This document shows positions 24,004 through 32,508 of a DNA stretch of 57,621 nt, one piece after another. Source of the DNA: Cellulomonas sp. Leaf334. GTDB lineage: Bacteria; Actinomycetota; Actinomycetes; Actinomycetales; Cellulomonadaceae. The stretch covers positions 229 to 57,849 of the forward strand of contig NZ_LMOO01000011.1 in the NCBI RefSeq assembly GCF_001424195.1, written 5' to 3'. The position numbers and the translations under genes were made by a program. Numbering within the stretch: position 1 is the stretch's first letter; each line of letters opens with the position of its first letter. The notes below the pieces were generated by a model. The model was not told the DNA's origin and searched no databases. It saw only the letters and a list, made by a program, of their open reading frames with translations.

Positions 24004-24758
24004 CCTGGGCCCTGCGCGACTCCTGGACCGTGACCCTGCGCGACCTCGGGCACTGGCGCCGCCAGCCGTGGGGACTGGTCATCGGGCTCGCGTTCCCGAT
24101 CCTGCTCCTGCTCATGTTCGGGTTCCTGCTCGGCGGTGCCATCGACGTGCCCGGCGGCTACATCGAGTTCCTGTTCCCCGGCATGCTCGCCGTGACCATG
24201 GCGTTCGGCCTCGAGACGACCATGACGACGGTCTCGGAGGACGTGCAGCGCGGCGTGACCGACCGATTCCGGTCGCTGCCGATGTCCCGCATCGCGGTGC
24301 TGCTCGGTCGGGCGACGGCCGACATGCTCGCCAGCGTCGTCAGCCTCGCGGTGCTGCTCGTCGCCGGCCTGGTCATCGGGTGGCGGATCCACGAGGGCGT
24401 CGGGAACGCCCTGGTCGGCGTCGCCCTGCTGCTGCTCCTGCGGTTCGCGTTCCTCTGGGTCGGGATCTACCTCGGGCTGCTGTTCCGCGGGCAGGGCGGT
24501 GTGATGGCGGTCCAGATCCTCGTGTGGCCGTTCGTGTTCCTGTCGAACGCGTTCGTGCCGATCACCACGATGCCCGGCTGGATCCAGGTGCTCTCGGCGT
24601 GGAACCCGATCACGGCGACCGTCGCCGCGACGCGCGAGCTGTTCGGCAACGGCCCCGCCACCGAGAACGCGATCCTGCTGGCCGTCGTGTGGCCGGTGGT
24701 CCTGTCGGTGGTGTTTGCCACACTGGCCGTGCGGCGCTGGACTCGGCTGGGCCGATGA
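24000..24758 (+). CDS. DrrB-like ABC-2 permease
   Basis: The 252-residue protein has six membrane helices. The ABC-2 signature regions FPILLLLMFGFLLGGAIDVP, TVSEDVQRGVTDRFRSLPMS, then FPFVFLSNAFVPITTMPGWI-like and SAWNPITATVAATRELFGN are typical of DrrB. It overlaps both the ATPase gene and the UvrA-like gene, so the three are translationally coupled. Confidence 0.92.
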   Translation: MTWALRDSWTVTLRDLGHWRRQPWGLVIGLAFPILLLLMFGFLLGGAIDVPGGYIEFLFPGMLAVTMAFGLETTMTTVSEDVQRGVTDRFRSLPMSRIAVLLGRATADMLASVVSLAVLLVAGLVIGWRIHEGVGNALVGVALLLLLRFAFLWVGIYLGLLFRGQGGVMAVQILVWPFVFLSNAFVPITTMPGWIQVLSAWNPITATVAATRELFGNGPATENAILLAVVWPVVLSVVFATLAVRRWTRLGR

Positions 24759-24784
24759 CGACCTCGATCTTCAAGGAGAACTCT

Positions 24785-27064
24785 GTGCACGACGCTATCC
24801 GGATCCGTGGTGGTCGGGAGAACAACCTCAAGGGCGTCGACGTCGACGTGCCCAAGCGCCAGATCACCGTGTTCACGGGGGTGTCCGGCTCGGGCAAGTC
24901 GTCGTTGGCGTTCGACACCATCGCGGCGGAGAGCCAGCGCCTGCTGAACGAGACCCACTCGGCGTTCATCCAGAACTTCCTGCCGCAGTCGCCGCAGCCG
25001 GAGGCCGACGAGCTCACCGGGCTGACCGCGTCGATCGTGGTCGACCAGCAGCCGATGGGTGGGTCGTCGCGCTCGACCGTCGGCACCGCGACCGACACGT
25101 ACGCCGGGATGCGCCGGGTGTGGTCGCGGATGGGCGTGCCGAACCTGGGCACCCCGATCGCGTTCTCGTTCAACGACCCGCGCGGCATGTGTCCCGACTG
25201 CGAGGGCATCGGGAACGTCGCGGCCATCGACGAGGACGCCCTCGTCGACCCCCGGAAGTCCTTGCTGGAGGGGGCGATCGACTTCCCGAACTTCCAGGTC
25301 GACTCCTGGTACTGGAAGGTCTACGCCGAGTGCGGGTTCTACCCGCCGGACCAGCCCGTGGGGTCGTTCACCCCGGAGCAGCGTCGGATGTTCCTCTACG
25401 GTCCCGACGACGCGCCGAAGAAGGGCACCAAGGTCGCCGTCTCCGGGATGTCGCTCACGTACGAGGCGCTGATCCCCAAGCTGAAGCGGCTCGTCCTGAC
25501 CAAGAACCCGGAGCAGCTGCAGCCGCACGCCCGGGCCGCGGTCGAGCGCATCTCGACCCGCGGTCCGTGCCCGGCGTGCGGAGGCTCTCGGCTGAACGAG
25601 GCCGCCCGCGGGTCCCTGGTGGGCGGCCGGTCGATCGCCGAGTGCGCGGACATGCAGGTCAGCGACCTGGCGCCGTTCATCCGCGGGCTCGACTCGCCCG
25701 AGCACAAGCCGATGCTCGACGACCTCGCGGACAGGCTCGACGCGCTGGTGCACATCGGGCTCGGGTACCTGTCGCTCAGCCGGGAGTCCACCAGCCTGTC
25801 CGGCGGGGAGTCGCAGCGGGTCAAGATGGTCCGGCACCTGGGGTCGGCGCTGACCGACGTCACCTACGTGTTCGACGAGCCGTCCGTCGGGCTGCACCCG
25901 CACGACGTGCACCGGATGAACGAGCTGCTCGTGCAGCTGCGGGCCAAGGGCAACACCGTCCTGGTGGTGGAGCACAAGCCCGAGGTCATCGAGATCGCGG
26001 ACCACATCATCGACATGGGTCCCGGGGCCGGCGGCGCGGGCGGCGAGGTCGTGTACGCCGGAGACCTCGAAGGGCTGCGGACGTCGGGCACGCTCACCGG
26101 GAACCACCTGACCAGCCACCAGCCGCTGAAGACGGACGTGCGGTCCTCCGACGGCGCGCTGTCGCTCACGGGAGCGACCCTGCACAACCTGCAGGACGTG
26201 TCCGTCGACATCCCGCGCGGCGTCCTCACCGTCGTCACCGGCGTGGCGGGCTCCGGCAAGAGCTCGCTGATCCGCGGGGTCCTGCCCAAGCGGTTCCCGG
26301 ACATCGTCGTGGTCGACCAGGCCACCACGCGCGGCTCGCGGCGGTCCAACTCGGCGACGTACACGGGCATGCTCGACACCATCCGCAAGCTGTTCGCCAA
26401 GGCCAACGGCGTCAAGCCCGCCCTGTTCAGCGCCAACTCCGAGGGCGCCTGCCCCGAGTGCGGCGGGCTCGGCATCATCTACACCGACCTCGGCAACTTC
26501 GAGCCGATGAAGTCCACGTGCGAGCTCTGCGGCGGTCGCCGGTACACCGAGGAGGTGCTCGGCTACACGCTGCGGGAGAAGTCGATCGCGGACGTGCTCG
26601 AGATGTCGGTCGTGGAGGCGCGAGCGTTCTTCACTGACCGCACCGAGAAGGCGCTCGCGTCCACGCTCGCCGCGATGGACGACGTCGGCATCGGCTACCT
26701 GACCCTCGGTCAGCCCCTGTCCACCCTGTCCGGCGGCGAGCGCCAGCGCCTCAAGCTCGCCATCGAGCTGGCCTCCCCCGCCGACGTCTACGTCCTCGAC
26801 GAGCCGACCACCGGCCTGCACATGTCCGACGTCGACCGGCTGATCGGCCTCATCGACCGGTTCGTCGACGCCGGCTCCACCGTCATCGTCATCGAGCACA
26901 ACCTCGACGTGATCTCCCGCGCCGACCACGTGCTCGACCTCGGCCCGGGTGCCGGTGCCGACGGTGGCCGCGTCGTCTTCGCCGGCCCGCCTGCCGACCT
27001 GGTGTCCGTCTCCGACTCCCTCACCGGCGAGCACCTGGCCCGCCGGCACGGCATCACGCGGTAG
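24785..27064 (+). CDS. UvrA-like drug-resistance ATPase (DrrC type)
   Basis: The 759-residue protein has two ABC modules. Module 1: FTGVSGSGKSSLAFDT, SLSGGESQRVKMVRHL and YVFDEPSVGLHP. Module 2: VTGVAGSGKSSLIRG, TLSGGERQRLKLAIEL and YVLDEPTTGLH. Zinc-finger pairs are CPDC/CPAC in the first module and CPEC/CELC in the second. It is about 200 residues shorter than canonical UvrA and lacks much of the UvrB-binding and insertion region, as in DrrC, which protects DNA from intercalating drugs. AGGAG sits six to seven bases before GTG 24785; an alternative ATG 24755 overlaps the permease stop and adds ten residues. Confidence 0.9.
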   Translation: MHDAIRIRGGRENNLKGVDVDVPKRQITVFTGVSGSGKSSLAFDTIAAESQRLLNETHSAFIQNFLPQSPQPEADELTGLTASIVVDQQPMGGSSRSTVGTATDTYAGMRRVWSRMGVPNLGTPIAFSFNDPRGMCPDCEGIGNVAAIDEDALVDPRKSLLEGAIDFPNFQVDSWYWKVYAECGFYPPDQPVGSFTPEQRRMFLYGPDDAPKKGTKVAVSGMSLTYEALIPKLKRLVLTKNPEQLQPHARAAVERISTRGPCPACGGSRLNEAARGSLVGGRSIAECADMQVSDLAPFIRGLDSPEHKPMLDDLADRLDALVHIGLGYLSLSRESTSLSGGESQRVKMVRHLGSALTDVTYVFDEPSVGLHPHDVHRMNELLVQLRAKGNTVLVVEHKPEVIEIADHIIDMGPGAGGAGGEVVYAGDLEGLRTSGTLTGNHLTSHQPLKTDVRSSDGALSLTGATLHNLQDVSVDIPRGVLTVVTGVAGSGKSSLIRGVLPKRFPDIVVVDQATTRGSRRSNSATYTGMLDTIRKLFAKANGVKPALFSANSEGACPECGGLGIIYTDLGNFEPMKSTCELCGGRRYTEEVLGYTLREKSIADVLEMSVVEARAFFTDRTEKALASTLAAMDDVGIGYLTLGQPLSTLSGGERQRLKLAIELASPADVYVLDEPTTGLHMSDVDRLIGLIDRFVDAGSTVIVIEHNLDVISRADHVLDLGPGAGADGGRVVFAGPPADLVSVSDSLTGEHLARRHGITR

Positions 27065-27070
27065 CCCGCC

Positions 27071-27142
27071 GGCCGGTCAGCCGGGCCGGCCGGCCAGCCA
27101 GGCCGGCCGGTCAGGCAGGCGGTTCGGCGTGGCCGGTCAGCC
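27071..27142. repeat. Four copies of a GGCCGG[TC]CAG[CG]C 12-mer
   Basis: Copies lie at 27071, 27088, 27105 and 27131 between the convergent UvrA-like gene and the ABC permease; the last overlaps the permease stop. The GC-only arms can fold into several alternative hairpins, so the array may act as a bidirectional terminator. Confidence 0.5.
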
Positions 27143-28132
27143 GACGTCGCGGCGGCGGAACACGAGCAGGGCGATGCCCGCGACGACCACCGCGAGGACA
27201 CCCAGGTAGATCGCGCCCTGCGTCTGCGAGACCACGTGCGCGACGCTCTGGCAGGACTGCCCGGTCGCGTCCACCGTGCACTGCGTCACGTAGTACTCGG
27301 TCGATCCCTCGACCCAGGCCGTCACGTTCGTGATGAGCGCCCACGGCTGCAGCTCCTGCACCCGGCCGACCAGGATCACCTCGACCAGCACGAGCCACGC
27401 GAGCACGACGCCCAGCACCGCCGCGGTGTGCCGCGCCAGGAAGCCCAGCGCCGCACCGATCACCGCGACCACGGGTGCCAGGGCAACGATGCGCAGGGCC
27501 ACGTCGATGGGGGAGCTCAGATCGCTCGCGGGCGTGCCGTCGAGCGTGTCGAAGTACCGGTAGAACGCCCACGACCCACCGAGCACGATCGCGACACCGA
27601 CCGCAGCCACGGGGATGGTCGCCAGCCCGGCGGCGAGCACCTTGCTCAGGTACACCCGGGTCCGGCGCGGGGCGAAGGTCAGCCAGTTGCCGATGGACCC
27701 GGTCGAGAACTCGGCCGAGACGAAGCTCCCAGCGAGGAGCAGGGGTGCCAGCACGAAGAGGGCCGACATCGACGTGAGCAGGGCGGACGTGTCCACCTCG
27801 AAGGACGGCGGGGAACCCACCCAGTTCTCCAGCTTCGGCTCCATCGAGTCGCAGCCGTAGTCCACGGCGTCCGGGTTGTCCGAGATCTCCTTGTCGGCTG
27901 CCTCAGCCTCCTCGCAGTCGGCCACCCACTGCTCGCCGTCGGCCTCCCAGTCCTCGAGGGCCTGCTCGTAGTAGACCTGCGCCTGGTCCAGCTCGGCATC
28001 GGTCGGCGGGGAGGCGGACTGCCAGGCGTTCACGACGCCCAGGCAGCAGATGACCAGGACGCCGACGACCCCGAGCCGGATCAGCGTGCGGGACGCGAAC
28101 CGGTCGAGCTCGACCCGCAGCAGCCGGCTCAT
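27137..28132 (-). CDS. ABC-2 permease with a charged extracellular loop
   Basis: The 331-residue protein has a first helix at residues 18-36, then about 75 residues rich in Asp/Glu (AELDQAQVYYEQALEDWEAD, then WVADCEEAEAADKE) with three cysteines. Five further helices follow. SAEFSTGSIGNWLTFAPRRT is the ABC-2 coupling motif. A second exposed loop near residues 290-310 carries two Cys (QCTVDATGQSCQSV). It overlaps the ATPase gene by four bases. Cargo is unknown; lantibiotic or drug export is possible. Confidence 0.85.
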   Translation of the reverse strand: MSRLLRVELDRFASRTLIRLGVVGVLVICCLGVVNAWQSASPPTDAELDQAQVYYEQALEDWEADGEQWVADCEEAEAADKEISDNPDAVDYGCDSMEPKLENWVGSPPSFEVDTSALLTSMSALFVLAPLLLAGSFVSAEFSTGSIGNWLTFAPRRTRVYLSKVLAAGLATIPVAAVGVAIVLGGSWAFYRYFDTLDGTPASDLSSPIDVALRIVALAPVVAVIGAALGFLARHTAAVLGVVLAWLVLVEVILVGRVQELQPWALITNVTAWVEGSTEYYVTQCTVDATGQSCQSVAHVVSQTQGAIYLGVLAVVVAGIALLVFRRRDVG

Positions 28133-29115
28133 GACGCCTCCTCGGCGTGGTGCGCGGGTCTGTGCTCACCGGCGGGTGGCGGCGCGTGGGTCCCGGGACC
28201 ACGACCGGCCGTGAGCTCGAGGAAGACGGACTCCAGGTCGACACGGACGGGCACCAGCTCGTCGACGAACAGCCGCTGCGCCGCGAGCGCCTCGGTGATG
28301 CTCGCCGGGGGCACCCCGCCGTCGACCAGGAGGTACCGCCCCTCGGAGCGGACGGTCCAGCCCTGCGCACCGAGCACCTGCTGCGCGCGAGGCACGTCGG
28401 CGATCCCCACCCGCACGGTCCCGGCCGCCCCTGCCCCGATCAGGTCGGCGACGCTCCCGCTCGCGATGAGCTCGCCCCGGGCGATGATCGAGACGGTGTC
28501 GGCCACCTGCTCGACCTCGGCCAGGATGTGGCTGGACACCAGGACGGTCTTCCCGCGGTCGGCGAGGCCGCGCATGGTCCCGCGGATCTCGCGGATGCCC
28601 GCGGGGTCCAGGCCGTTCGTCGGCTCGTCGAAGATCAGCAGGTCCGGGTCTTTGAGCAGCGTGGCCGCGATGGCGAGGCGCTGCTTCATGCCGAGGGAGT
28701 AGCCCTTGTAGCGGTCGTCGGCCCGGTCGAGCAGCCCGACGTCCGAGAGCACCACGTCGACGAGCGTCGTCGGGGCGTCGATCGCGCGCGCGAGCATCGT
28801 GAGGTTCTTGCGGCCGGAGAAGCTGGGGAAGAACTTCGGCTGCTCGACGATCGCGCCGACGCGGCCGATGACGTTTGGCAGCCGCTCGGGCACCGCTTGG
28901 CCGAACACCGTCATGGTCCCCGAGTCCGCACGGATCAGGCCCAGCAGCATCCGGATTGTCGTCGTCTTGCCCGCCCCGTTGGGGCCGAGGAACCCGTGCA
29001 CGCCGCCGACGGGGACGTCCAGGTCGAGGCCGCCGACGGCGACGGACCTCTGCCCGGTGCGGCTGCGGTACGTCTTGCGCAGACCGCGGGTCGAGATGGC
29101 GAGCTCCGTCGACAC
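28129..29115 (-). CDS. ABC exporter ATP-binding protein
   Basis: The 328-residue protein has Walker A GPNGAGKTTTIRM, a degenerate signature YSLGMKQRLAIAA, Walker B LLIFDEPTNGLDPAGI and H-loop SSHILAE, as in BcrA/CcmA-type exporters. The C-terminal domain ends in a PGTHAPPPAGEHRPAHHAEE tail rich in Pro and His. It forms a two-gene operon with the permease that overlaps its 3' end. No regulator is adjacent. Confidence 0.9.
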   Translation of the reverse strand: MSTELAISTRGLRKTYRSRTGQRSVAVGGLDLDVPVGGVHGFLGPNGAGKTTTIRMLLGLIRADSGTMTVFGQAVPERLPNVIGRVGAIVEQPKFFPSFSGRKNLTMLARAIDAPTTLVDVVLSDVGLLDRADDRYKGYSLGMKQRLAIAATLLKDPDLLIFDEPTNGLDPAGIREIRGTMRGLADRGKTVLVSSHILAEVEQVADTVSIIARGELIASGSVADLIGAGAAGTVRVGIADVPRAQQVLGAQGWTVRSEGRYLLVDGGVPPASITEALAAQRLFVDELVPVRVDLESVFLELTAGRGPGTHAPPPAGEHRPAHHAEEAS

Positions 29116-29223
29116 GTCGGTGTGTCCCTTCGACGACCAGGCACGAGGAACGAGCCGGACGCCCGATCGCGTGCACCGTACCTGCTCGCCCCCCGGTCGC
29201 GGGCCCGTTCGGCTCGTGTCCTG

Positions 29224-30255
29224 TCAGGGCAGCAGCACGACCTTGCCCGCGACCGTGTGCGACTCGGCGAGCGCCAGCGCGCGGCCGGCCTCGGCGAGCG
29301 GGAGCCGCGCGGCGACCTGCGGCTCCAGGGTGCCGGCGGCCAGCCGCTGGAACACCTGGGTCAGGTCCTCGCGCAGACGCCGGTGGAAGCGCGTCGAGCG
29401 GCGGCGACCGGCCCAGAAGTTGTAGAAGTGCGCGCGCCGGCCGTTGGGCAGGACGTTCCAGAGCATCAGCCGGCCGACGAGGGCCAGCACGGGGAGCTGG
29501 GACCTCCCGGCGTCGTCCTTGGTCGCCGCGGTGCCGTAGGAGACGAGGGTGCCGCCGCGACGCAAGAGCCGCCAGGAGTCCCCGAGGCCGGTACCGCCGA
29601 CGTGGTCGAACACCGCGTCGACACCCTCGGGCGCCAGTGCGCGCAAGCGGTCGGCGAGGTCGGGGGCGCGGTAGTCGACGGGTGTCGCGCCGAGCCTGCG
29701 GACGTGGTCGTGGTGGCGCTCCGAGGCGGTGCCGATGACCGTGATGCCGGCGTCGGTCGCGAGCTGCACGAGCGTCGAGCCGACGCCTCCGTTGGCGCCG
29801 AGCACCACGATCGTCTGTCCGCGCTGCACCCGGGCGATGCGGTGCAGCATCTGCCAGGCCGTGATGCCGTTGACGACGACCGTCTCCGCGTCGGCGGGGT
29901 CGATGCCGTCGGGCACGGGGACGAGGTGGTCGGCGTCGACCAGCAGGTGCGTGGACCAGGCGCCGGTCTTGACGACGGCGGCCACCCGCTCGCCCATCCG
30001 TGCCGGGTCGACACCCGCACCGACGGCCTGCACGGTGCCGACGAGGTCGTAGCCGGGGACGAACGGGAAGGGCGGCTGGTCGTAGTACTTGCCGCGACGC
30101 ATCTGCTGCTCCGCGAACGACACCCCCGTCGCGTCGACCCGGACGAGCACCTGTCCGGCCGCGGGCTCGGGCAGGGCGCGTTCGTGGACGAGCAGGCCGT
30201 CGGGCTCGACCAGGCCGGGCAGGACGATCTCGGTGGTGGTGGCTCGGGTGGTCAT
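29224..30255 (-). CDS. Zinc-type quinone oxidoreductase (MDR family)
   Basis: The 343-residue protein has the MDR N-terminal GroES-like fold (GQVLVRVDATGVSFAEQQMR, then FVPGYDLVGTVQAVGAG) and the NADPH motif VVLGANGGVGSTLVQLA. VDAVFDHVGGTGLGDSWRLL places it with quinone/enone reductases that lack catalytic zinc. ATG 30255 overlaps the upstream gene stop by one base. It is the last gene of an operon whose promoter carries an operator for the nearby TetR protein, so it probably answers electrophile or quinone stress. Confidence 0.88.
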   Translation of the reverse strand: MTTRATTTEIVLPGLVEPDGLLVHERALPEPAAGQVLVRVDATGVSFAEQQMRRGKYYDQPPFPFVPGYDLVGTVQAVGAGVDPARMGERVAAVVKTGAWSTHLLVDADHLVPVPDGIDPADAETVVVNGITAWQMLHRIARVQRGQTIVVLGANGGVGSTLVQLATDAGITVIGTASERHHDHVRRLGATPVDYRAPDLADRLRALAPEGVDAVFDHVGGTGLGDSWRLLRRGGTLVSYGTAATKDDAGRSQLPVLALVGRLMLWNVLPNGRRAHFYNFWAGRRRSTRFHRRLREDLTQVFQRLAAGTLEPQVAARLPLAEAGRALALAESHTVAGKVVLLP

Positions 30256-30608
30256 CAGATCTCCTCGGACGTGGTGGTCGGGCGGGTGTGGAGCTTCACG
30301 AGCAGTGCGGCGGCGGCCGCCACGATGAGGACCAGGAACACCGGGTGCATGTCCTTGGACAGGCTGGCGGCGCCGTCGGGACGCAGGATCCAGATCGCGA
30401 GCGGCGTCGCGTAGGTCGCCGCGAGCGCCGCGCTGTAGGGCCGCAGCGAGCGGAGCTCCGGGTGACGCAGGGTGCCGACGAGGACGAGCAGGACCGGCAC
30501 GACGGCGACCATCGAGAACTGGCCGAGGACGAGCACGGGGACGGCCCACGCGGAGATCAGGACGGAGCGCGGGGTGCGACGGGTGGTGCGGGCTGTCTGC
30601 ACGGACAT
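30255..30608 (-). CDS. Small membrane protein of the TetR/quinone-reductase operon
   Basis: The 117-residue protein has three hydrophobic helices (about 18-45, 58-76 and 88-104) and a Lys/Thr-rich tail. I do not recognise a family. AAGGAGAAG precedes the ATG. It is first in the operon with the quinone oxidoreductase and lies directly downstream of the 16-bp operator, so it is a probable target of the TetR gene at 30690. Confidence 0.65.
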   Translation of the reverse strand: MSVQTARTTRRTPRSVLISAWAVPVLVLGQFSMVAVVPVLLVLVGTLRHPELRSLRPYSAALAATYATPLAIWILRPDGAASLSKDMHPVFLVLIVAAAAALLVKLHTRPTTTSEEI

Positions 30609-30631
30609 GGGACTTCTCCTTCGGGTGGATA

Positions 30632-30647
30632 GAGTGACTAGTCACTC
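30632..30647. promoter_or_regulatory. TetR operator GAGTGACT-AGTCACTC
   Basis: A perfect 16-bp palindrome lies 24 bp before the small membrane protein gene. Its GAGTGACT half-site is identical to that at 31241-31260, but without the GTAC spacer. Confidence 0.75.
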
Positions 30648-30689
30648 ACTGGCGGAAAGGGCGAGTTCAGGTTCAGGGATCGGGTGCGG

Positions 30690-31238
30690 TCAGAGCGGGT
30701 GGCGGATGCCGGCCGAGACGATGGACGCCCACTCGTCGGGGACGTCGTCGATGCCGGTCGTGACGATCAGGTGGCAGAGCTGCCCGAACGCGATGAAGCG
30801 CTGGACCGCGGAGTCGCTCGCGCCCGACCGGGTCTTGGCCAGACGGACCACCGAGGCCAGGCCCGTCCGCAGCGCCTGCCCGATCTCCGGGATGTCGGCC
30901 ACCGACTGGGCGTGGACCTGGAGCATGAGCAGCGACCGGTCGCTGATGAGCTCGGCGTAGGCCCCGCCCATCGCGTCGAGGACCGCGTCGGGGTCGGTCT
31001 CCCCCGACTCGTCGGCGCCGATGGTCAGGCTCTCGACGATCTGCCGGAAGCAGTCCTCGAGCGCGGCGACGAACAGGCGCTCCTTGCTGGGGAACAGCTT
31101 GAACACGTAGGCGGGCGAGATGCGGGCCGCTCGGGCGACGTCCGCAATCGTCGTGCCGTGGTACCCGCCGCGGGCGAACTCGCGCACCGCACTGGCGGTG
31201 ACGACGGGGATCCGCAGCTCGGCGGTGCTCAAGATCAT
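30690..31238 (-). CDS. TetR-family repressor
   Basis: The 182-residue protein starts at ILSTAELRIPVVTASAVREF, with the HTH FARGGYHGTTIADVARAARI and SPAYVFKLFPSKERLFVAAL. The C-terminal half is a helical ligand domain. ATG 31238 is chosen because the next base pair upstream begins the 20-bp operator, and the longer frame (to 31295) would encode the operator. It lies downstream of the operon it seems to control and has its own operator, implying autoregulation. Confidence 0.9.
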   Translation of the reverse strand: MILSTAELRIPVVTASAVREFARGGYHGTTIADVARAARISPAYVFKLFPSKERLFVAALEDCFRQIVESLTIGADESGETDPDAVLDAMGGAYAELISDRSLLMLQVHAQSVADIPEIGQALRTGLASVVRLAKTRSGASDSAVQRFIAFGQLCHLIVTTGIDDVPDEWASIVSAGIRHPL

Positions 31239-31240
31239 GT

Positions 31241-31260
31241 GAGTGACTGTACAGTCACTC
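31241..31260. promoter_or_regulatory. TetR operator GAGTGACT-GTAC-AGTCACTC
   Basis: A perfect 20-bp palindrome two bases upstream of the tetR start. Such a site on the ribosome-binding region implies either a leaderless transcript or tight steric repression. It shares its arms with 30632-30647. Confidence 0.8.
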
Positions 31261-31299
31261 TCTCCGGTGCACAACCCCAGAGGCCGTCGCTGCACTCCC

Positions 31300-31908
31300 T
31301 CACCGGGTCGCCGCGAACTGCTCGACCAGCCGCCACCGCGATGCGACGGTCTCCACGGGCGTGAGCCCTGCCTGCTCCACGAGCAGCAGCGGGCGCCGCC
31401 GGTGGTGCTCCCCCGCGTGGTCCGGCGTCACCCGGTCGAGCACCCGCTGGACGCCGCGGCCGAGCCGTGCCGAGGACTCGACGTGGTCGGCCATGAGCAA
31501 CCGACCACCCGGCCGGAGCACCCGCGCGAGCTCCCGCAGCACCGCGAGCTCGTCGACGACGCAGCACATCGAGAACGTGCACACCACCGTGTCGAACGAG
31601 GCGTCGGGCAGGCCGAGGTGCGCGGCGTCGGCCTGCACCACCCGCACCGGGACACCGACGGTCGCGGCTCTCGCCGAGGCCGCCCGCAGCATCGCCGGGC
31701 TCACGTCGACGATCGTCAGGTCGGTGACCTGACCGGCGTAGTAGGGCAGGTTCGCGCCGGTGCCGACGCCGACCTCCAGAGTCCTGCCGGACACCCGCTC
31801 GGCGATCCAGCGGCGGGCGGGCGCGAACAGGCGGGGCTCGAGGAACGCCGTGGTCCGGTCGTAGTTGGGCGCCTGCCCGTCCCAGTACTGCGCCCGCGTC
31901 ACGCTCAT
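31300..31908 (-). CDS. Class I SAM-dependent methyltransferase (UbiE-like)
   Basis: The 202-residue protein has SAM motif I LEVGVGTGANLPYYAG, motif II TIVDVSPAMLRAA, VVQADAAHLGLPDASFDTVV and RVLRPGGRLLMADHV. These match the small UbiE/phospholipid-type methyltransferases. ATG 31908 (SVTRAQYWDGQAPNYDR) is chosen because the family begins with this tyrosine-rich helix; the longer frame upstream is basic non-homologous sequence. It is divergent from a GNAT gene. The acceptor is unknown. Confidence 0.85.
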   Translation of the reverse strand: MSVTRAQYWDGQAPNYDRTTAFLEPRLFAPARRWIAERVSGRTLEVGVGTGANLPYYAGQVTDLTIVDVSPAMLRAASARAATVGVPVRVVQADAAHLGLPDASFDTVVCTFSMCCVVDELAVLRELARVLRPGGRLLMADHVESSARLGRGVQRVLDRVTPDHAGEHHRRRPLLLVEQAGLTPVETVASRWRLVEQFAATR

Positions 31909-31964
31909 GGTGCTCCAGGCTGCCACCGCTCCCCCGTCCGGCACAGCCCGGATACCGTGCGGGC

Positions 31965-32411
31965 ATGTTCCGCGAGGCGCGACCGGACGACCTGCCCGAC
32001 CTCCTGCGGCTGTACCGCCAGCTGCACCCGGCCGACGCGATCCCGGAGGATGCCGCCGCGGTGTTCCACCAGATCCTCGCGTCACCGGGTCTGCACCTCT
32101 TCGTCCTCGAGGTCGACGGGGCCGTCGTCGCGACGACGTACCTCAACGTCATCCCGAACCTGACCCGCGGAGCGTCCCCCTACGCGGTCGTCGAGAACGT
32201 CGTCGTCGACGAGAGCCTGCGCGGCCGCGGGCTCGGCAAGCAGGTGATGGCCGGCACCCTGGCCGCTGCGTGGGCTGCCGACTGCTACAAGGCGATGCTC
32301 CTGACCGGCTCGCGCAGCCCGGCGACGCACGCGTTCTACCGGTCCTGCGGCCTGTCCGGCGACGCGAAGACCGCCTACGTCGCGCGACCACCGGACGCCG
32401 TCCCGCAGTGA
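31965..32411 (+). CDS. GNAT-family N-acetyltransferase
   Basis: The 148-residue protein shows FREARPDDLPDLLRLYRQLH at the first strand and helix. VVENVVVDESLRGRGLGKQV is the RGxGxG acetyl-CoA loop, and SPATHAFYRSCGLSGDAKTA is the C-terminal motif. Substrate is unknown. It starts at the ATG after a GATACCGTGCGGGC stretch with no clear ribosome site, consistent with a leaderless or short leader. Confidence 0.87.
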   Translation: MFREARPDDLPDLLRLYRQLHPADAIPEDAAAVFHQILASPGLHLFVLEVDGAVVATTYLNVIPNLTRGASPYAVVENVVVDESLRGRGLGKQVMAGTLAAAWAADCYKAMLLTGSRSPATHAFYRSCGLSGDAKTAYVARPPDAVPQ

Positions 32412-32478
32412 CCTCGGTCGACCGGTCGCCGGCCTGCCGCCATCACGGTCCGACCGGTCCGGTGTCGGCACCCCCGGA

Positions 32479-32504
32479 CCGGCCGGGCCTGCACGCCCGG
32501 CCGG
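32479..32504. terminator. Hairpin between GNAT and the secreted protease-like gene
   Basis: CCGGCCGGGC and GCCCGGCCGG form a perfect 10-bp stem with a 6-base loop. It ends five bases before the stop codon of the convergent minus-strand gene and can serve both. Confidence 0.7.
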
Positions 32505-32508
32505 CGAC

